64,000 nt of DNA from positions 374,591,018 to 374,655,017 of the forward strand of contig NC_081407.1 of the NCBI RefSeq assembly GCF_030272615.1, read 5' to 3'. Source of the stretch: Cryptomeria japonica (lineage: Eukaryota > Streptophyta > Pinopsida > Cupressales > Cupressaceae). Below are positions 1 through 10,314 of this stretch, in pieces. Within the stretch, counting starts at the first letter, position 1. Each line of letters starts with the position of its first letter. Position numbers and translations under genes: made by a program. The notes beneath the pieces were generated by a model. The model saw nothing but the letters and a program-made list of their open reading frames with translations, did not search any database and had not been told where the DNA came from.

Positions 1-423
1 GTTTCTCTCTTTCTAGATCTCTTACTTTATCCTCGGTTGTCCTTAATGCATCAAGATTTTCAGTCAACTATGTGCTGAAATGTTCATGTTCTCTTTTCAT
101 TTCTTTTAGTTGATCATCTAGTGCTTTGTTCTTATCTTTCAATACTCCAATCATTTCTTCAGTCTCTTTAGATATACTATTCTCAGATGATGTCTCAATT
201 TCTTCCACTAACTCTTGAGAGTCCTGCAAATCATTAGATAATCTTCTTCTTACTTTCAGAGATTTTTGCATTTGCCTTTGCATGTCTGCAATCACTTGAT
301 TAGCATGATCCCGCTCTTCTTACAAATACACAATCCTCTAAGATTGTTTATAGCCTTCCATTGGTAAGATCTTTCTCTTTAGGTAGTTAAACCCTTTTCC
401 AAGATTCAGGCTCTGATACCAAT
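1..423 (-). mobile_element. 5' internal part of minus-strand copia-type element (element A)
   Basis: This is the start of the internal region of an element running right to left out of the window. Its primer binding site (TGGTATCAGAGC on the minus strand, plus positions about 410-422) lies directly inside the LTR end at 424. The PBS matches the initiator-tRNA-Met type sites usual in Ty1/copia elements. The only coding signal is a short coiled-coil ORF at 68-295. The element continues left of position 1, so its pol content is unknown. Confidence 0.8.
68..295 (-). pseudogene. Coiled-coil N-terminal fragment of a retrotransposon Gag-like protein
   Basis: An open stretch of 75 codons rich in Glu, Lys, Leu and Gln with no Pro or Gly, so very likely a continuous helix or coiled coil. 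It starts about 115 bases after the primer binding site of element A, where Gag should begin. The same arrangement (PBS, then a Glu/Lys-rich coiled coil) is seen in element F at 48200-48850. That suggests element A belongs to the F family rather than to canonical copia, whose Gag begins with a UBN2-type domain. The frame closes with a stop at its 3' end. The ATG used by the ORF is internal, so the true start may lie upstream near 360. No enzymatic motif is visible. Confidence 0.5.
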
Positions 424-1554
424 TGTTAGGCCCAATATGGAAAGCTAATGTACTGAGAGGGGAGGGGTGAATCAGTACTTCAAAACTTTTCTCAAATAAT
501 AACTTTACAGTTATGCATAAACTGAATAGTGCAGTAACATAAAATAAAGCTAAAACAAATAGATAACAATCATACATGATTCACTCCATAACACATATAT
601 TTTGGTTACGCAGAAACTCTTCGTTAGAGAGAAAAACTGTGGTGGGGATGACACCCACAACTTCACTACTACAATAATAAAGATGCTCGGTTAGAGCTAC
701 ATTTCTAGCTATTTCTGATAGCTTACCCTATTAGGAGTATCAAGATCTATTAGATCTACCTTGCTAAAGGATTTTACAACACTTAAACTAAATGCTGCAC
801 CTAGTTAGAGGCTTTACAATTTATAGAATTGATTAGAGTCTTTTACCCTGTTAGAGGTATCTCTTACAACTTCAAAATATTACAATAAAATCATTACAAA
901 TATCTGCAACTTTACATCTAAAATGTTATAGCAGATTCTATGTGCTCAGAATAGATTACCTTGCTTATAGCATACCTCGGTAACCCATATAGTAACTCAG
1001 TAAACCATTATGTTTACTATGTTCTTCAACTGTTCTCTAAAAACCTTCTCGGTGACCTCTGTGTCTCTGTAACAGTCTTCTTACACTCATGCACACACAT
1101 GTACACTTATGCTATATAAATAGATCTCTTATGATGGTGATCCATTCATTGCTTCGATCTTATAAACACAATTTATCAAATGAATAAACATGCAAATTAC
1201 TTCATTGGTTAGATGACCTCAAAATCATACACAATCTTCTAGTGCAATTTCCAATGTGATAACTGTTAGATGTGCCTTGATATTGTAACACATTTTCATA
1301 TGCATGTCCAGGTTCAGTGAATCTAGTAACACATTTCACTCAGTGTATATCAACTCGGTGTGTCATCTTTGCTGCTCAGTAGACATAAAAAGATACTCAG
1401 TAGACAACTCAGTGTATACTACGTTCTGTGACTGCTTTCTTCTGTAATCGACTAGACTGTGCATACCGACTAAATATTTTAGTAGTAGTAACCGACTAGA
1501 GTATATAGAATGACTTTGGATATAAAACTAATGGCAATTTGATAAGTAGTAACA
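424..1554 (-). mobile_element. 5' LTR of element A
   Basis: On the minus strand it starts TGTTACTACTTATC at 1554 and ends CCTAACA at 424, next to the PBS. It contains two motifs shared by most LTRs here: the CCCACC..GTGG..TTTTCTC block (plus 609-655) and GATTCACCCC..CTCTCAGT near the 3' end (plus 454-472). The flank at 1555-1559 (CTTAG) is where the interrupted gypsy A gag resumes; the uninterrupted copy in gypsy B reads CTGGG there, which fits a 5-bp target duplication. The other flank is outside the window. Confidence 0.85.
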
Positions 1555-1559
1555 CTTAG

Positions 1560-2788
1560 GTTATTCACAACCTTCTACAAAAATCAATCATTCTATTCCT
1601 TTGACCACTCTGATGGCTAGTATTCCTACTTTCACTTCAAACATCATGGCTACATCAACTCAACATGTCATACCTACAATAATTAGTCATGGGGGCAATC
1701 CCTCTTCTTCAATAAGCCCTTCATCCTTACCCATGCCTACAATAAGTATTCCTCTTGTCTCTCACCCAATCAATGTGACGCAATGGGGCAATTCATCCAA
1801 TCATTATATTCCTCCTTTTAGTGTCCCATTTCCTACTCAATCATCTCCTATGCCTACTTACCATAGTGTCCCACCACATTATTCTAAATCAATGCCTTCT
1901 TTCAACAACATCACACCACCTTCTCAATCAAACATGTCTAATATGAATTCTTCAATCGAAGCAACCATTAGTAATCTTTCTCAAACCATGTCATCATTGA
2001 AACAACAAATTGCTTCCATGAGTCAATCCAAGTTTAGTGTGGCCACATTTGACATTGCGAGCCCACTTTCTCTTGATATTGTTAGAGTTGTCCCTCCTAA
2101 ACATGTTGAAGTCCCTCAATTGGAACTCTATAATGGAAAAGGTGATCCTTTAACACATGTCAAGACATTCCAAACATTGTGTACCGACTTTGCTTATGAT
2201 CAAATATTGCTTGCTAAATTATTTACTATAACATTGAGAGATAAGGATTTACAATGGTATTATTCTTTGCCTTCCTATTATATTACTTCTTTTCAACAAT
2301 TAGCAAATGCTTTTATTCAACAATTTCAAAACAACATAGGTCCTAAGATCACTTTGACTGATTTAATGCATTGTAAACAAGGTGTTAAAGAAAAAGTGAC
2401 TGATTTCATTGGTAGATATAAGCATTTGTGTTCTCAAATTTCTTTTCAAGTTCATGATAATTATATTCAAATAATTTTCATTTCTAATTTACAAAAAGAT
2501 ATTAGAGAAAAACTTCTCCTGTCTGAGTTTACTTCCTTTCCGCAGTTGTGCACAACACTTCACAATTATCAAATGGTTGTGAGTCAACTGGAGCAATCCA
2601 ATCCTATGGCTTTGAGTGATAAGGGTGACAGTGCTCAACAACCTTTTGTGAAGTTCAAACCTAGCAAAGTATTCATCAAATTCAATGACAACATCAACAA
2701 CAACAATGTGAATGCTACAACAGACGTGCCTCCTATTTCTAAATTTTTCAAAAGAGAAAGACAATTTACTCCTTTGAATGAATCTTAA
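1560..2788 (+). pseudogene. Ty3/gypsy Gag, 5'-truncated (gypsy A)
   Basis: Structural Gag protein expected to form the retrotransposon particle. The frame is open from the element A junction (the first readable residues Y-S-Q-P-S match gypsy B) to a stop at 2786-2788. The N-terminal third is low complexity, rich in Ser, Pro, Asn and Met. The core from about 2110 to 2600 is a retrotransposon Gag domain: LELYNGKGDP..H, then LRDKDLQWYYSLP and LLSEFTSFPQL. A C-terminal zinc-finger-like stretch (FCQFH..GHDT) follows at about 2895-2935 in decayed frames. The ATG-less start reflects the insertion, not a real initiation site. Compared with gypsy B, this Gag core has no internal stop. Confidence 0.85.
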
Positions 2789-3117
2789 CATAGCATTATG
2801 TCTTAGTTGTTACAAAGAAATACTATCAAACTTCCTCCAATAAAACCAGTTGACCCTTCTAAGGCAGCCTCACCTTACTTTGATAATAATTCTTTTTGTC
2901 AATTTCATTGTCAACCTGGTCATGACACTTTTTGCATTATAAAGTAGGATTCAAGATTTGATTGATAATAATACTATATTTGTGGTAGGTGTGAATGATA
3001 AGGGAAATAAATTAGTAGCCCCTCCTAATCAAAATCTTAATATTTTTTACTGATCCTTTACCTTCTCATACCTCTAACACGATTGAGACTGAACATACCT
3101 CTTTCTCTCCTTCTGAT

Positions 3118-3657
3118 GTGACTACCACGGTTCACAATTTGGTGAATATGGTAGAGAAAAAAAGAAAACCTAAGGATCTATGTATCAAATTTGACCCTAG
3201 TGAGACCATTAGAGCACCCGATGGACCTCTATACATAGTTGCAAAGATTCAAGAAATACCTTGTCATGGTGTGCTTATCGACCCCTCTTGCATGGTTAAT
3301 GTCATCACTAAGGAGTATCTTTTCACTTTATTTTTGCATAAACCAATCTATGATGACAGTAATATGGTCGTTAAGTTATTTGATGGATTCTCTTGTCCTA
3401 CCATTGGTTCTATCACACTTCCTATTGAGGTTCACACTAGATCTATGGATGTCAACTTTGTTATCATTCCTTCCTTTGAGCAATTCCATGTGAAGTTGGG
3501 CTATCCTTGGCTATCTTCCATGAAGGCTATTGCTTCTCCAATCCATAAATATTTGAAATTTCCCCATAATGGAGAAATCATAACTATTAACCATAGCTTA
3601 TTTCAACCAGCTGAAAGAAGCCGAGGTATTGCTATTGATTTATTTTGGCCTAAATAG
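3118..3657 (+). pseudogene. Degenerate retropepsin-like protease region (gypsy A)
   Basis: This would be the aspartic protease that cleaves the Gag polyprotein. The pattern ..IPCHGVLIDPSCMVNVI matches the active-site strand of plant gypsy proteases, where LIDGGSSVNVI is more usual; here D-P-S replaces the D-G-G or D-S-G triad. Further on, VKLGYPWLSSMKA matches the family's LLGRPWI flap-distal strand. The equivalent gypsy B copy at 40123-40524 has the same D-P-S triad, so the change was in their common source element. Between gag and this ORF lie stops and a frameshift (2789-3117). Activity is doubtful. Confidence 0.7.
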
Positions 3658-4626
3658 TTTCAATCTCTTCCACAAAGAAGAGATGCTCTCTTTCAATCTT
3701 ATCAAAAGTGGAAGAAAGACATGATCATATCCTTAAAAGAACCTAGAACTCCAATAATTGACATTCCTATCAATCTTGAAGATGAGGTTCTTCTCTTGAC
3801 GGATAGAACTAACCTTCCTCCTAAGGAAGATTCCCAACCTATTGTAATGGATAAAACTATGCCTTCTCCTAAGAAGAATATCAATATTCCTCCTAAGGTT
3901 AGACCTGTACCTCCTCCTCATGATGGACCTGGTCTCCTTCCTACATGAAACATTCCTCCTTTATATGGTGCAGTTCCACCTCCTTGCTCTTATAGAGAGA
4001 AGAGATTTGCCTCTCCTCTCGTTCAACCTAAAGTACCTCAACCTAAACCTTCAACTATCAGAGATGAGAATATTTCCCCTTCAACAACTATTCCTCCTTC
4101 TTAGTCTTCCACTAAGACTCGACAAAATCATTGTGTGAGAGACTGCTGATGAAAGCATCGTGCTCAAGCTTGTGAAGTTGTACCTCAAAATATTCAGTCT
4201 CCCAAAACACCAATAGTTGACATGATTCCCTTTTCTCCTAAACAAGATGTTGAACCTACATCTCCAAATCATAAGTTGCAAAAAACATGTGATGGTTTTA
4301 CTCCTATTTGTGTTCACGCTCCTCTTTCTATAAATCTTGATGAAGAAATAGGTGAAAATATTATTCATGATGGCAATACAACTCCTAATTTTTCTGATAG
4401 TGACTATGAATATGTTGATGTGGACAAACATTTATCTACAGAGTTTTCAAAAGCCTCAATCCTAGCTCCTAGAAAGAAACAAAGTAACTTAGCCCATGAG
4501 AATAGTCCTTGTTTGGAACTTGTGATAGCTCCATCTTCTGTTCTCGATGTCGCTCATTTGGTGTGTTTACTGCCATGCCAAAATAGTGATCAACAAGATC
4601 AGGAGGTGGATGACATGCTAGATTAG
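3658..4626 (+). pseudogene. Proline-rich C-terminal region of gypsy A polyprotein
   Basis: Readable in pieces (3721-3948, 4222-4626) with a stop and frame changes between. The text is rich in Pro, Ser, Leu and Lys (NLPPKE, VPPPHDGPGLLP) and becomes acidic near the end (YEYVDVDKHLS). In gypsy elements the reverse transcriptase should follow the protease here, but none of its motifs (FRDLN, YVDD) occurs. Both gypsy A and gypsy B finish with an equivalent D-x-x-D-x-x-D/A-D-x-M-L sequence and a TAG, so this is the natural end of the polyprotein. Function unknown; it may be a structural tail. Confidence 0.65.
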
Positions 4627-4787
4627 CTTCATTAGCACTATAGATCCTCTATTTCTCTCTCTTTTCTTTCTCTTTTGTGACCATTCCTCTGTGTGTATCC
4701 CTTTTCTTCTATGTTCCCTAGTAATGTCTACTTGAGGATGATGCAAAGAATTGAGATCTCTTTTGGTCTCTTTCATGTTGACTTTTC

Positions 4788-5364
4788 CAGAGTGCCATTG
4801 GATTTTGTCTCTGCCAACCGTACTTCTCCTCATGGCCGCCACCGCGGTCACAGCTCCTCTGCTCACCGCTCTTAGACCCCGCAGTCCCAACCTCCTTGTC
4901 TCTCCTCAGGTAGGAGAGATGATGCTTGGTGACACTGCTCAACTTCTCCTCCACATCGTGGCTCTTCCTCAGGGTGGACCTTTGCTGCTCCTGTGACTTT
5001 TGCTCATCCCACTGGTGATGATTCTAGGTGGCCCTCTACCACCACTTCTAAATTTCCTCGCTTGGCCCTAGCAATCTCACCTCCCAGGTAGGAGGAAGGA
5101 GAAATTGATAAAGATCCTGAAGATGGGTGGTCTGTGTCGGACCCAACTCCTGGCCCCGTTGATGTGTGGGGCAAGAAAGATGATCCTGATCCCCCTCCCT
5201 CGGCTCCCACTGCTTAGGCTACCCGAGGAAGTTTTTGATGAATAGCTTGTTTTTTTTGTTTCCGGTCACTAACCATGTGACTCTCACAGGCTGATCTTGT
5301 ATCCCTGACCTTTCTTTGTGAATATGTACTTTAATATTTTTAATTAATAGAGAAGGCCTATTCA
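4788..5364 (+). other. GC-richer segment present in gypsy A but absent from gypsy B
   Basis: Aligning the 3' untranslated regions by eye, gypsy B reads ..CATGTTGACTCAAAAGACATCC.. where gypsy A holds about 575 extra bases. The extra piece is richer in G and C than its surroundings. One frame reads as a Ser/Pro-rich stretch ending in an acidic EEGEIDKDPEDGW motif (about 5090-5215), with some in-frame stops. It may be an inserted gene fragment or retroposed sequence, or gypsy B may have lost it. The right edge is followed by a short A-run. No clear target duplication was seen. Confidence 0.45.
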
Positions 5365-5563
5365 TCAAAAAAACACCTTCTATTCCCTTTCTTCCAAGGT
5401 AGTTTCCTTTCTTTAGGGAATGACGACTTTTATATGCATATATATATGGTATATATGAGTTATCATACAACATATTGACCCCGAGGAAAGTGAAACTAAC
5501 TCATAATTTGTGTTTGTGTTAATTATCCTTGTGTTTATTCTTGAATTAAATCCTTGCGATAAC

Positions 5564-5565
5564 GT

Positions 5566-5635
<70 letters not shown>
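5564..5635. repeat. (CT)n microsatellite
   Basis: An almost pure CT dinucleotide run of about 70 bases in the 3' untranslated region of gypsy A. Gypsy B has only a short pyrimidine-rich remnant at the matching place (about 43041-43062), so the run expanded in this copy. Confidence 0.97.
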
Positions 5636-5640
<5 letters not shown>

Positions 5641-6005
5641 CTCTCTTGGGTTTATTCTACCTTAAAGCAATCACTTTTGATAAGGTGTGCACGATTGCTT
5701 TAATGTGGGGGCATACACTCAACTCATATTTTCCTTCTTGATACTCAAAGTTACTTAGTAAACTTGGCTTTACTTTATAATTTTTTGGTGTCCTTGTTTT
5801 TCATGACTCATAGTGAGGGAAACCCTGCTACATGTAGTTGTGGTACTTCCCTCTTAATGTTCCCTTTTACTTTGTCAATCGATGTCATAATTTTCTTAGT
5901 CTACTGTGGGCTTGGTGTATCTTGCCTCCTTGATGTGGTGAAATTTTTTCAATCTTATTTCCTTGTACTTTACCGGTAGTATTAGTGTATTCTTATACTC
6001 CCGCT

Positions 6006-6020
6006 AAAGTGGGGCTTAAA
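6006..6020 (+). promoter_or_regulatory. Polypurine tract of gypsy A
   Basis: AAAGTGGGGCTTAAA directly before the LTR start TGTAGCATCATAAAA. Gypsy B has AAAGTGGGGGCTAAA at the same place (43425-43439). It primes plus-strand DNA synthesis in this element class. Confidence 0.8.
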
Positions 6021-6623
6021 TGTAGCATCATAAAATTGCGTCACATTGGTGAAACGAATCCCTAAGCCTGATTGGAGACCCAAGACATGCTCACACTGCC
6101 CGAAGCTTACATTTCCTTGCACCCCACACTCAAGGGCGTGGCGCCCCTATCCTTGCCCTATTTTGGGCCCCTTCCATTCAAATTTTGCATTGCGATTTTC
6201 ATTTTTGGAAGCAAGAAAGGTTTCCCTATGTCGACCTATAACAAAAAATCAGTCAATTAACCCTAATTGATGAATATATAAGACACATTCTCCCTCCCAT
6301 TTGCAAAAGTCAATGAGTTCAATAAGTCAAGAAGAAAAAATCAAGTGCATAAGAAAAATCAAGCATTCATGCATTCAAGTGTCCAATCAAGCATCCATTG
6401 ATCATCTCAAGTCTCCTTTCAAGGCTAGGTGTTGCATTCAAGTCAAGGATTCAACCATCAATTCTACATATTCTTTCAAACAACTCTATCAACATTTCAA
6501 TTACATCCTCCCTTGAGGTGAATTCCATTTCAGTCATTTACTTTCATTACTTGCAAGTACTTTTCATCATTTGGTTAGTTCCAAAATTGGGGTTTGACCT
6601 GAAGGAAAACCCCCAATCCCAAT
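6021..6623 (+). mobile_element. 3' LTR of gypsy A, 5' half only
   Basis: Starts TGTAGCATCATAAAATTG and tracks the gypsy B LTRs through the phrase GGGGTTTGACCT near 6590, then diverges abruptly at 6624. The remaining half, including the conserved end CCACCAATACA, is not found later in the window. The break coincides with a possible LTR start of another element (TGTAGTCACATAAAT). Confidence 0.7.
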
Positions 6624-7580
6624 TGTAGTCACATAAATCTATCCAGTTTAATTAAATAAATATTTGCTATTTATTTGATTAAAAACCCACTATCCATCAG
6701 TTAATTAAATGAACATTTAATTAATTCATCTTCAAATATTCTCCTATTAATTAAAGAAATTATTGAATTTATTTCAATTAATTCATTAAACCAAATTCAC
6801 GATCAATTAAATAAATAAATCCTATTTATTTAATTTAATCCCCTTTCCTCTTTTAAATAAATAATTAAAAACATTTATTTAAATCATTTAAACCCCCACT
6901 TGCATTTTGCTACAAATGCAAGTTGTAACCACAAGTTGAAATAAATAAATTTTATTTTAATTTAAATTCTATTTTCCCTCACCCACCAAACCCACTTGCA
7001 ATCCTAACCCCCTTCTAGATTCTTCTAAACCCCTTTCTAAATTAGCCTAACCCATCCCCTAATTATTGTCACATTCCTAAGCAACTTGAAGTCACTTCTC
7101 AAAGACTCCAAAGTCTTTGAAAAGCATTTAATGCATTATGTGTCCAACAAGCTAACCTCTAAAGTTTTCCAAACCACTTATGGCTCTTAAATGACCATTA
7201 ATGGTTAAATCAACTTGCACCCATGGCTAAAGACTTTAACCCCTAACTCAACCCTCATGTGACCCATGTGTCTCCTCAAGCATTTATTGCTTTGACCATG
7301 GTTATCCCTTTAACCTTTGCACAAGAGTTTATCCATTGGATAAAAGCATTATTCTTTGGATAATGAATTTATTCACTCAACCCAACCTTGACCTTAACTC
7401 CCAAGTTAACTCTTAGGTCATTTCAAGCATTTAATGCTTATTCCCTCTCCTCTCAACTCATCTCATGTTGACACTTGTCATCCTGGGATTGGGTTGAAAT
7501 CCCTCACATGGATTGAATATCATTCAATCCTGACCCTTGTTGAGATTACTCAATCTCAACCATCCATTGCTCCATTTTTC

Positions 7581-7590
7581 TTATAAATAG
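7581..7590 (+). promoter_or_regulatory. Possible TATA box
   Basis: TTATAAATAG in otherwise mixed sequence, placed about 960 bases after the inferred LTR start, where a U3 promoter could lie. There is no further support. Confidence 0.35.
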
Positions 7591-8074
7591 AGTCCATTTC
7601 TTCATAATCTAGATCCTGAAAACTTGTATGCATTTACATTATAGCCATTTTTAGAGAGCATTAGATAATCAATCATATTCACTCTTTTGTTTTAAAATCA
7701 ACACTAGCTAATTAGATAATCTCTTATTTTAGCTCTTGTTCACATTTGCATAACATTTTAGATTAATCATCATTTCAATCTTGAATCTTCATAATGCATC
7801 CATAGTACAAAAAGCTGCTGAGAGCTACACTAATTTGGAACTTGGAGAGGAGAGGAACAAGGGAGAAGGAGCTAAGAGCATGGTAGAAGGCATTTGGAAA
7901 TGCCTTGTTGTATTTTCTTCCATAGTTAAATATTTCATCATGTTTTTAGTGTCTCTTTTGGTATGCTTGCTTAGACTAGTTTTTGGTTGATTAACTCTAA
8001 CTTTTATCTTTGTTTGAATCTAACAAAAAAAAAATTAATAACTTTTTGACTGTTTAGCTTGACACACAGGTCGT

Positions 8075-8340
8075 GCTTCGACACTTTTGTTCGCGCTTTA
8101 GCGCTATTTCCATTTAGTGGTCTAGCGCTTTTGTTTCTACAATAGCGCTATTGTCCAAAGTTTAGCACTTCTATCTAAAGTCTAGCGCTTTTGTCTTTTT
8201 ATTAGAACTTTTGTTTCTATATTAGCGCATTTGTCCTTATGCATTAATATCCTTCTTTAGCGCTTTTGTCTATATTTTAGCGCATTTGTGTTAAGTAGCA
8301 CTTCTATTTTTATACAAAGTAGCACTATTGTAACAGAACA
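8075..8340 (+). repeat. Degenerate tandem repeat built on TAGCGCTTTTGTC
   Basis: The phrase TAGCGC or its variants (TAGCAC, TAGAAC) followed by A/T TTTGTC or TATTGTC recurs about 12-14 times with spacings of roughly 15-35 bases. Several copies contain the palindrome AGCGCT. There is no open frame. Confidence 0.8.
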
Positions 8341-8469
8341 TTGTAAAAAAGCCCTTGTAACCGATAAAATCATTTTTCTTAGGCTTGTGGAAGCCCACCA
8401 TATATTCGTATTTTACTAACTTTTCATTTCGTGTGCAAGTTTTAAACTAACTCTTTTTGTTGCTTAAGA

Positions 8470-8660
8470 TCAAAATTTTCATTTGGTGCTTTAAAACTTA
8501 CAAAACAAATTTTTGTTTTTCATGCAAGATAGGCAACTGGAAAAAATTTTATTTGGTGCTTAAAAATAAAAAACACTTCATTTTGGTGCTCTAAAACTCA
8601 CAAACAAATTTGCTTTCATTGCAAGTTAGGATTCACTTATATTTGGTGCTTAAAACAAAA
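8470..8660 (+). repeat. Degenerate repeat with ATTTGGTGCT core
   Basis: The core TTTGGTGCT plus TTAAAA/TCTAAAAC and a following ACAAACAAATTT recurs at about 8475, 8550, 8584 and 8643. Spacing is about 34-75 bases. No coding potential. Confidence 0.65.
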
Positions 8661-9456
8661 CAAAACAAATCTCATTTCTTGCATCAAACTTAAGGAAAAA
8701 CTCACAATCAACACTTCAATTTTTGGGCAAATAAAACGAACAATCAACTTGTCTCATTTTGCAAAACGATTTATTTTAGGCAAACGTTCTTTTCATTAAG
8801 TTGACCAGGATTTCATTTGTTTTCCTAGTTTACTCAACACATTGCATTTGAAGTTAAAAAGAACACCATGGTTGTTGGAGCAACATCTCCAAATAGATAG
8901 ATCATCATTGCACTGACAAGTTAAAAAGAACAAGTGTATTTTGTGTTTGGCAAACTTGTGCAAAAGAGTTTGTCGAGTGGTCCTACTTCTAACACACACT
9001 ATCCTCTCCCTTGGCTTTCGTGGTCCTAGGTGCAAGGGAAAAGTGTTAGTAACACTCAAGTTTCATCTTTTTAAGAGAGGCCTGCCAAGAGATCGATCAC
9101 TCTTGGGAATGACCTTGCACGGTAAATCCTTTGAGCTCCTATAGAAATCAGGTGAGAGCGAAAGTTGTAGCCTTGGATATAGTTGTTCCTACAGTGTAAC
9201 TTGCTGAAAGGACAAATGGGCCCCACCACAAGTTACAAGGCTCTTAAGTGAGTCACTACAGAATGAACTTATGTCCAAAAACATCAAAAATTACTAAACA
9301 CCTTTATGTAGTAGCCCACCCATTCTATTGACTGAGGATATTTGTGATAAATTCAGTGCAAGAGCATAGAAGATTTTTCTCCCAAGATACTCACCATACA
9401 TATTTCCTTGAGTATAAACATAGCTTTTTCAAAGGTTACTTGTAACCTGATAAAAG

Positions 9457-9479
9457 TGGTGACTCCCCCATCATAGGGA
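9457..9479 (+). promoter_or_regulatory. Primer-binding-site-like sequence
   Basis: TGGTGACTCC followed after a short gap by AGGGA. Ogre-type elements commonly use a site beginning TGGCGACTCC. The position, 174 bases before the first ORF of the element, suits a PBS, but the upstream LTR end does not show a clear CA. Confidence 0.4.
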
Positions 9480-9630
9480 TTATCTATTTGTTATGCTCGT
9501 GCAAGACTTAGTATATCACATCCTTACCTACCACAGTGGAATTCATAAGGTATGTAGTACCAAAGTTGAAGAAATATCAAGATGTGGGCTGAAATTATCG
9601 CAACTGGCCATTTGACTTTAGGGATAAAGA

Positions 9631-10314
9631 GTGTTTGAAGTGTTTTTCATTTTGAGTCAAGACCAGTGCAAATTGAGCCAACTTCAGGCTTTGGAAACAC
9701 CTAAAATACATTTGAAGGGAAGGTTCATAAAAAGTTCAAAAGATTGGGTTGATCTAGACCCATACTTACTTATGCCTTTTGAGGCAACATTCTTGTGTTT
9801 GTGTGCTTCCTTTGTTTTCTTGTCAAAGAAACATCATAAATCCTATTCCAAAACAAGTATTCATCCAACACAAACATTTTAAAAAACAAGAGATCAAAAA
9901 CAAGTGCAAATAACAAAAGTATCAAACTATATGACCATTCTTCACATCTTAAGAAAGAAGAATCTTCATCAACATATCAACTTGAAAAGAAGACCATTGA
10001 GCTCAAAGGATTTTATCAAAAGGAGGAAATTATTCTATCTTAATAGACAAATCTTTGTCTCTCATAGAAATTTCTTACGTCACATGCATTTATATCTTCA
10101 AGGAAAATCAAATGAATTTGATCAAGAGTCTCTAAACCACAGAGCTTTTACTCAATATAGAGCTTTGAGTTATCACAAGAACAAAGGAGGCAAAATCAAT
10201 CCTGACTTCTTTCCAGACAATTGCATCACATATAACGTAGCTTGGGAAGAACCACCAACTCCCAAAAGAGAAGAGGAAGAATTTGTCTCCTATGTAACAC
10301 AAAGTTTTTATTGA
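9631..10314 (+). pseudogene. Extra ORF upstream of gag (Ogre ORF1-like)
   Basis: A single frame is open for 228 codons with one internal stop (TAA at 9880-9882). The product is basic in the middle (many Lys, His, Arg) and ends with an acidic, proline-containing tail (EEPPTPKREEEEF). It lies between the PBS-like site and gag. Ogre elements carry an additional ORF of unknown function in exactly this place, and I assign it by position, not by sequence. No domain is recognised. Alternatively it is a chance frame in the leader, though a frame this long is unlikely by chance in AT-rich sequence. Confidence 0.4.

Larger units (their letters stand above)
1555..6623 (+). mobile_element. Gypsy A: 5'-truncated non-autonomous Ty3/gypsy element
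   Basis: It holds part of gag, a retropepsin-like region, a proline-rich tail, a long 3' untranslated region, a polypurine tract (6006-6020) and the start of a 3' LTR. Its left end is cut by element A, and the rest of gag and the 5' LTR lie beyond the window. It is a second copy of the family seen complete as gypsy B (35817-44549): gene order, wording of the proteins and the final codon agree. No reverse transcriptase, RNase H or integrase coding is found. Confidence 0.85.
6624..9456 (+). mobile_element. Putative long 5' LTR and leader of the Tat-type element
   Basis: Its start is inferred from TGTAGTCACATAAAT at the point where gypsy A sequence stops, and its end from the PBS-like site at 9457. 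It has no coding sequence. It contains an AT-rich part with many TTAATTAA palindromes (6650-6960), a TATA box (7581-7590) and two sets of degenerate short repeats (8075-8340 and 8470-8660). A 2.8-kb LTR would be long but within the range known for Ogre elements. Without a 3' copy to compare, the boundaries are weak. Confidence 0.35.

Noticed and set aside
6301..6628. Small plus-strand frames in the gypsy A LTR
   Set aside because: They lie inside an LTR and are not shared as open frames by the gypsy B LTRs.
8075..8340. CRISPR-like array
   Set aside because: Repeats are degenerate, spacing is irregular and short, and the setting is plant retrotransposon DNA.
8796..9144. Overlapping frames on both strands near 8.8-9.1 kb
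   Set aside because: Noncoding leader of the Tat-type element; no motif, and the two strands contradict each other.
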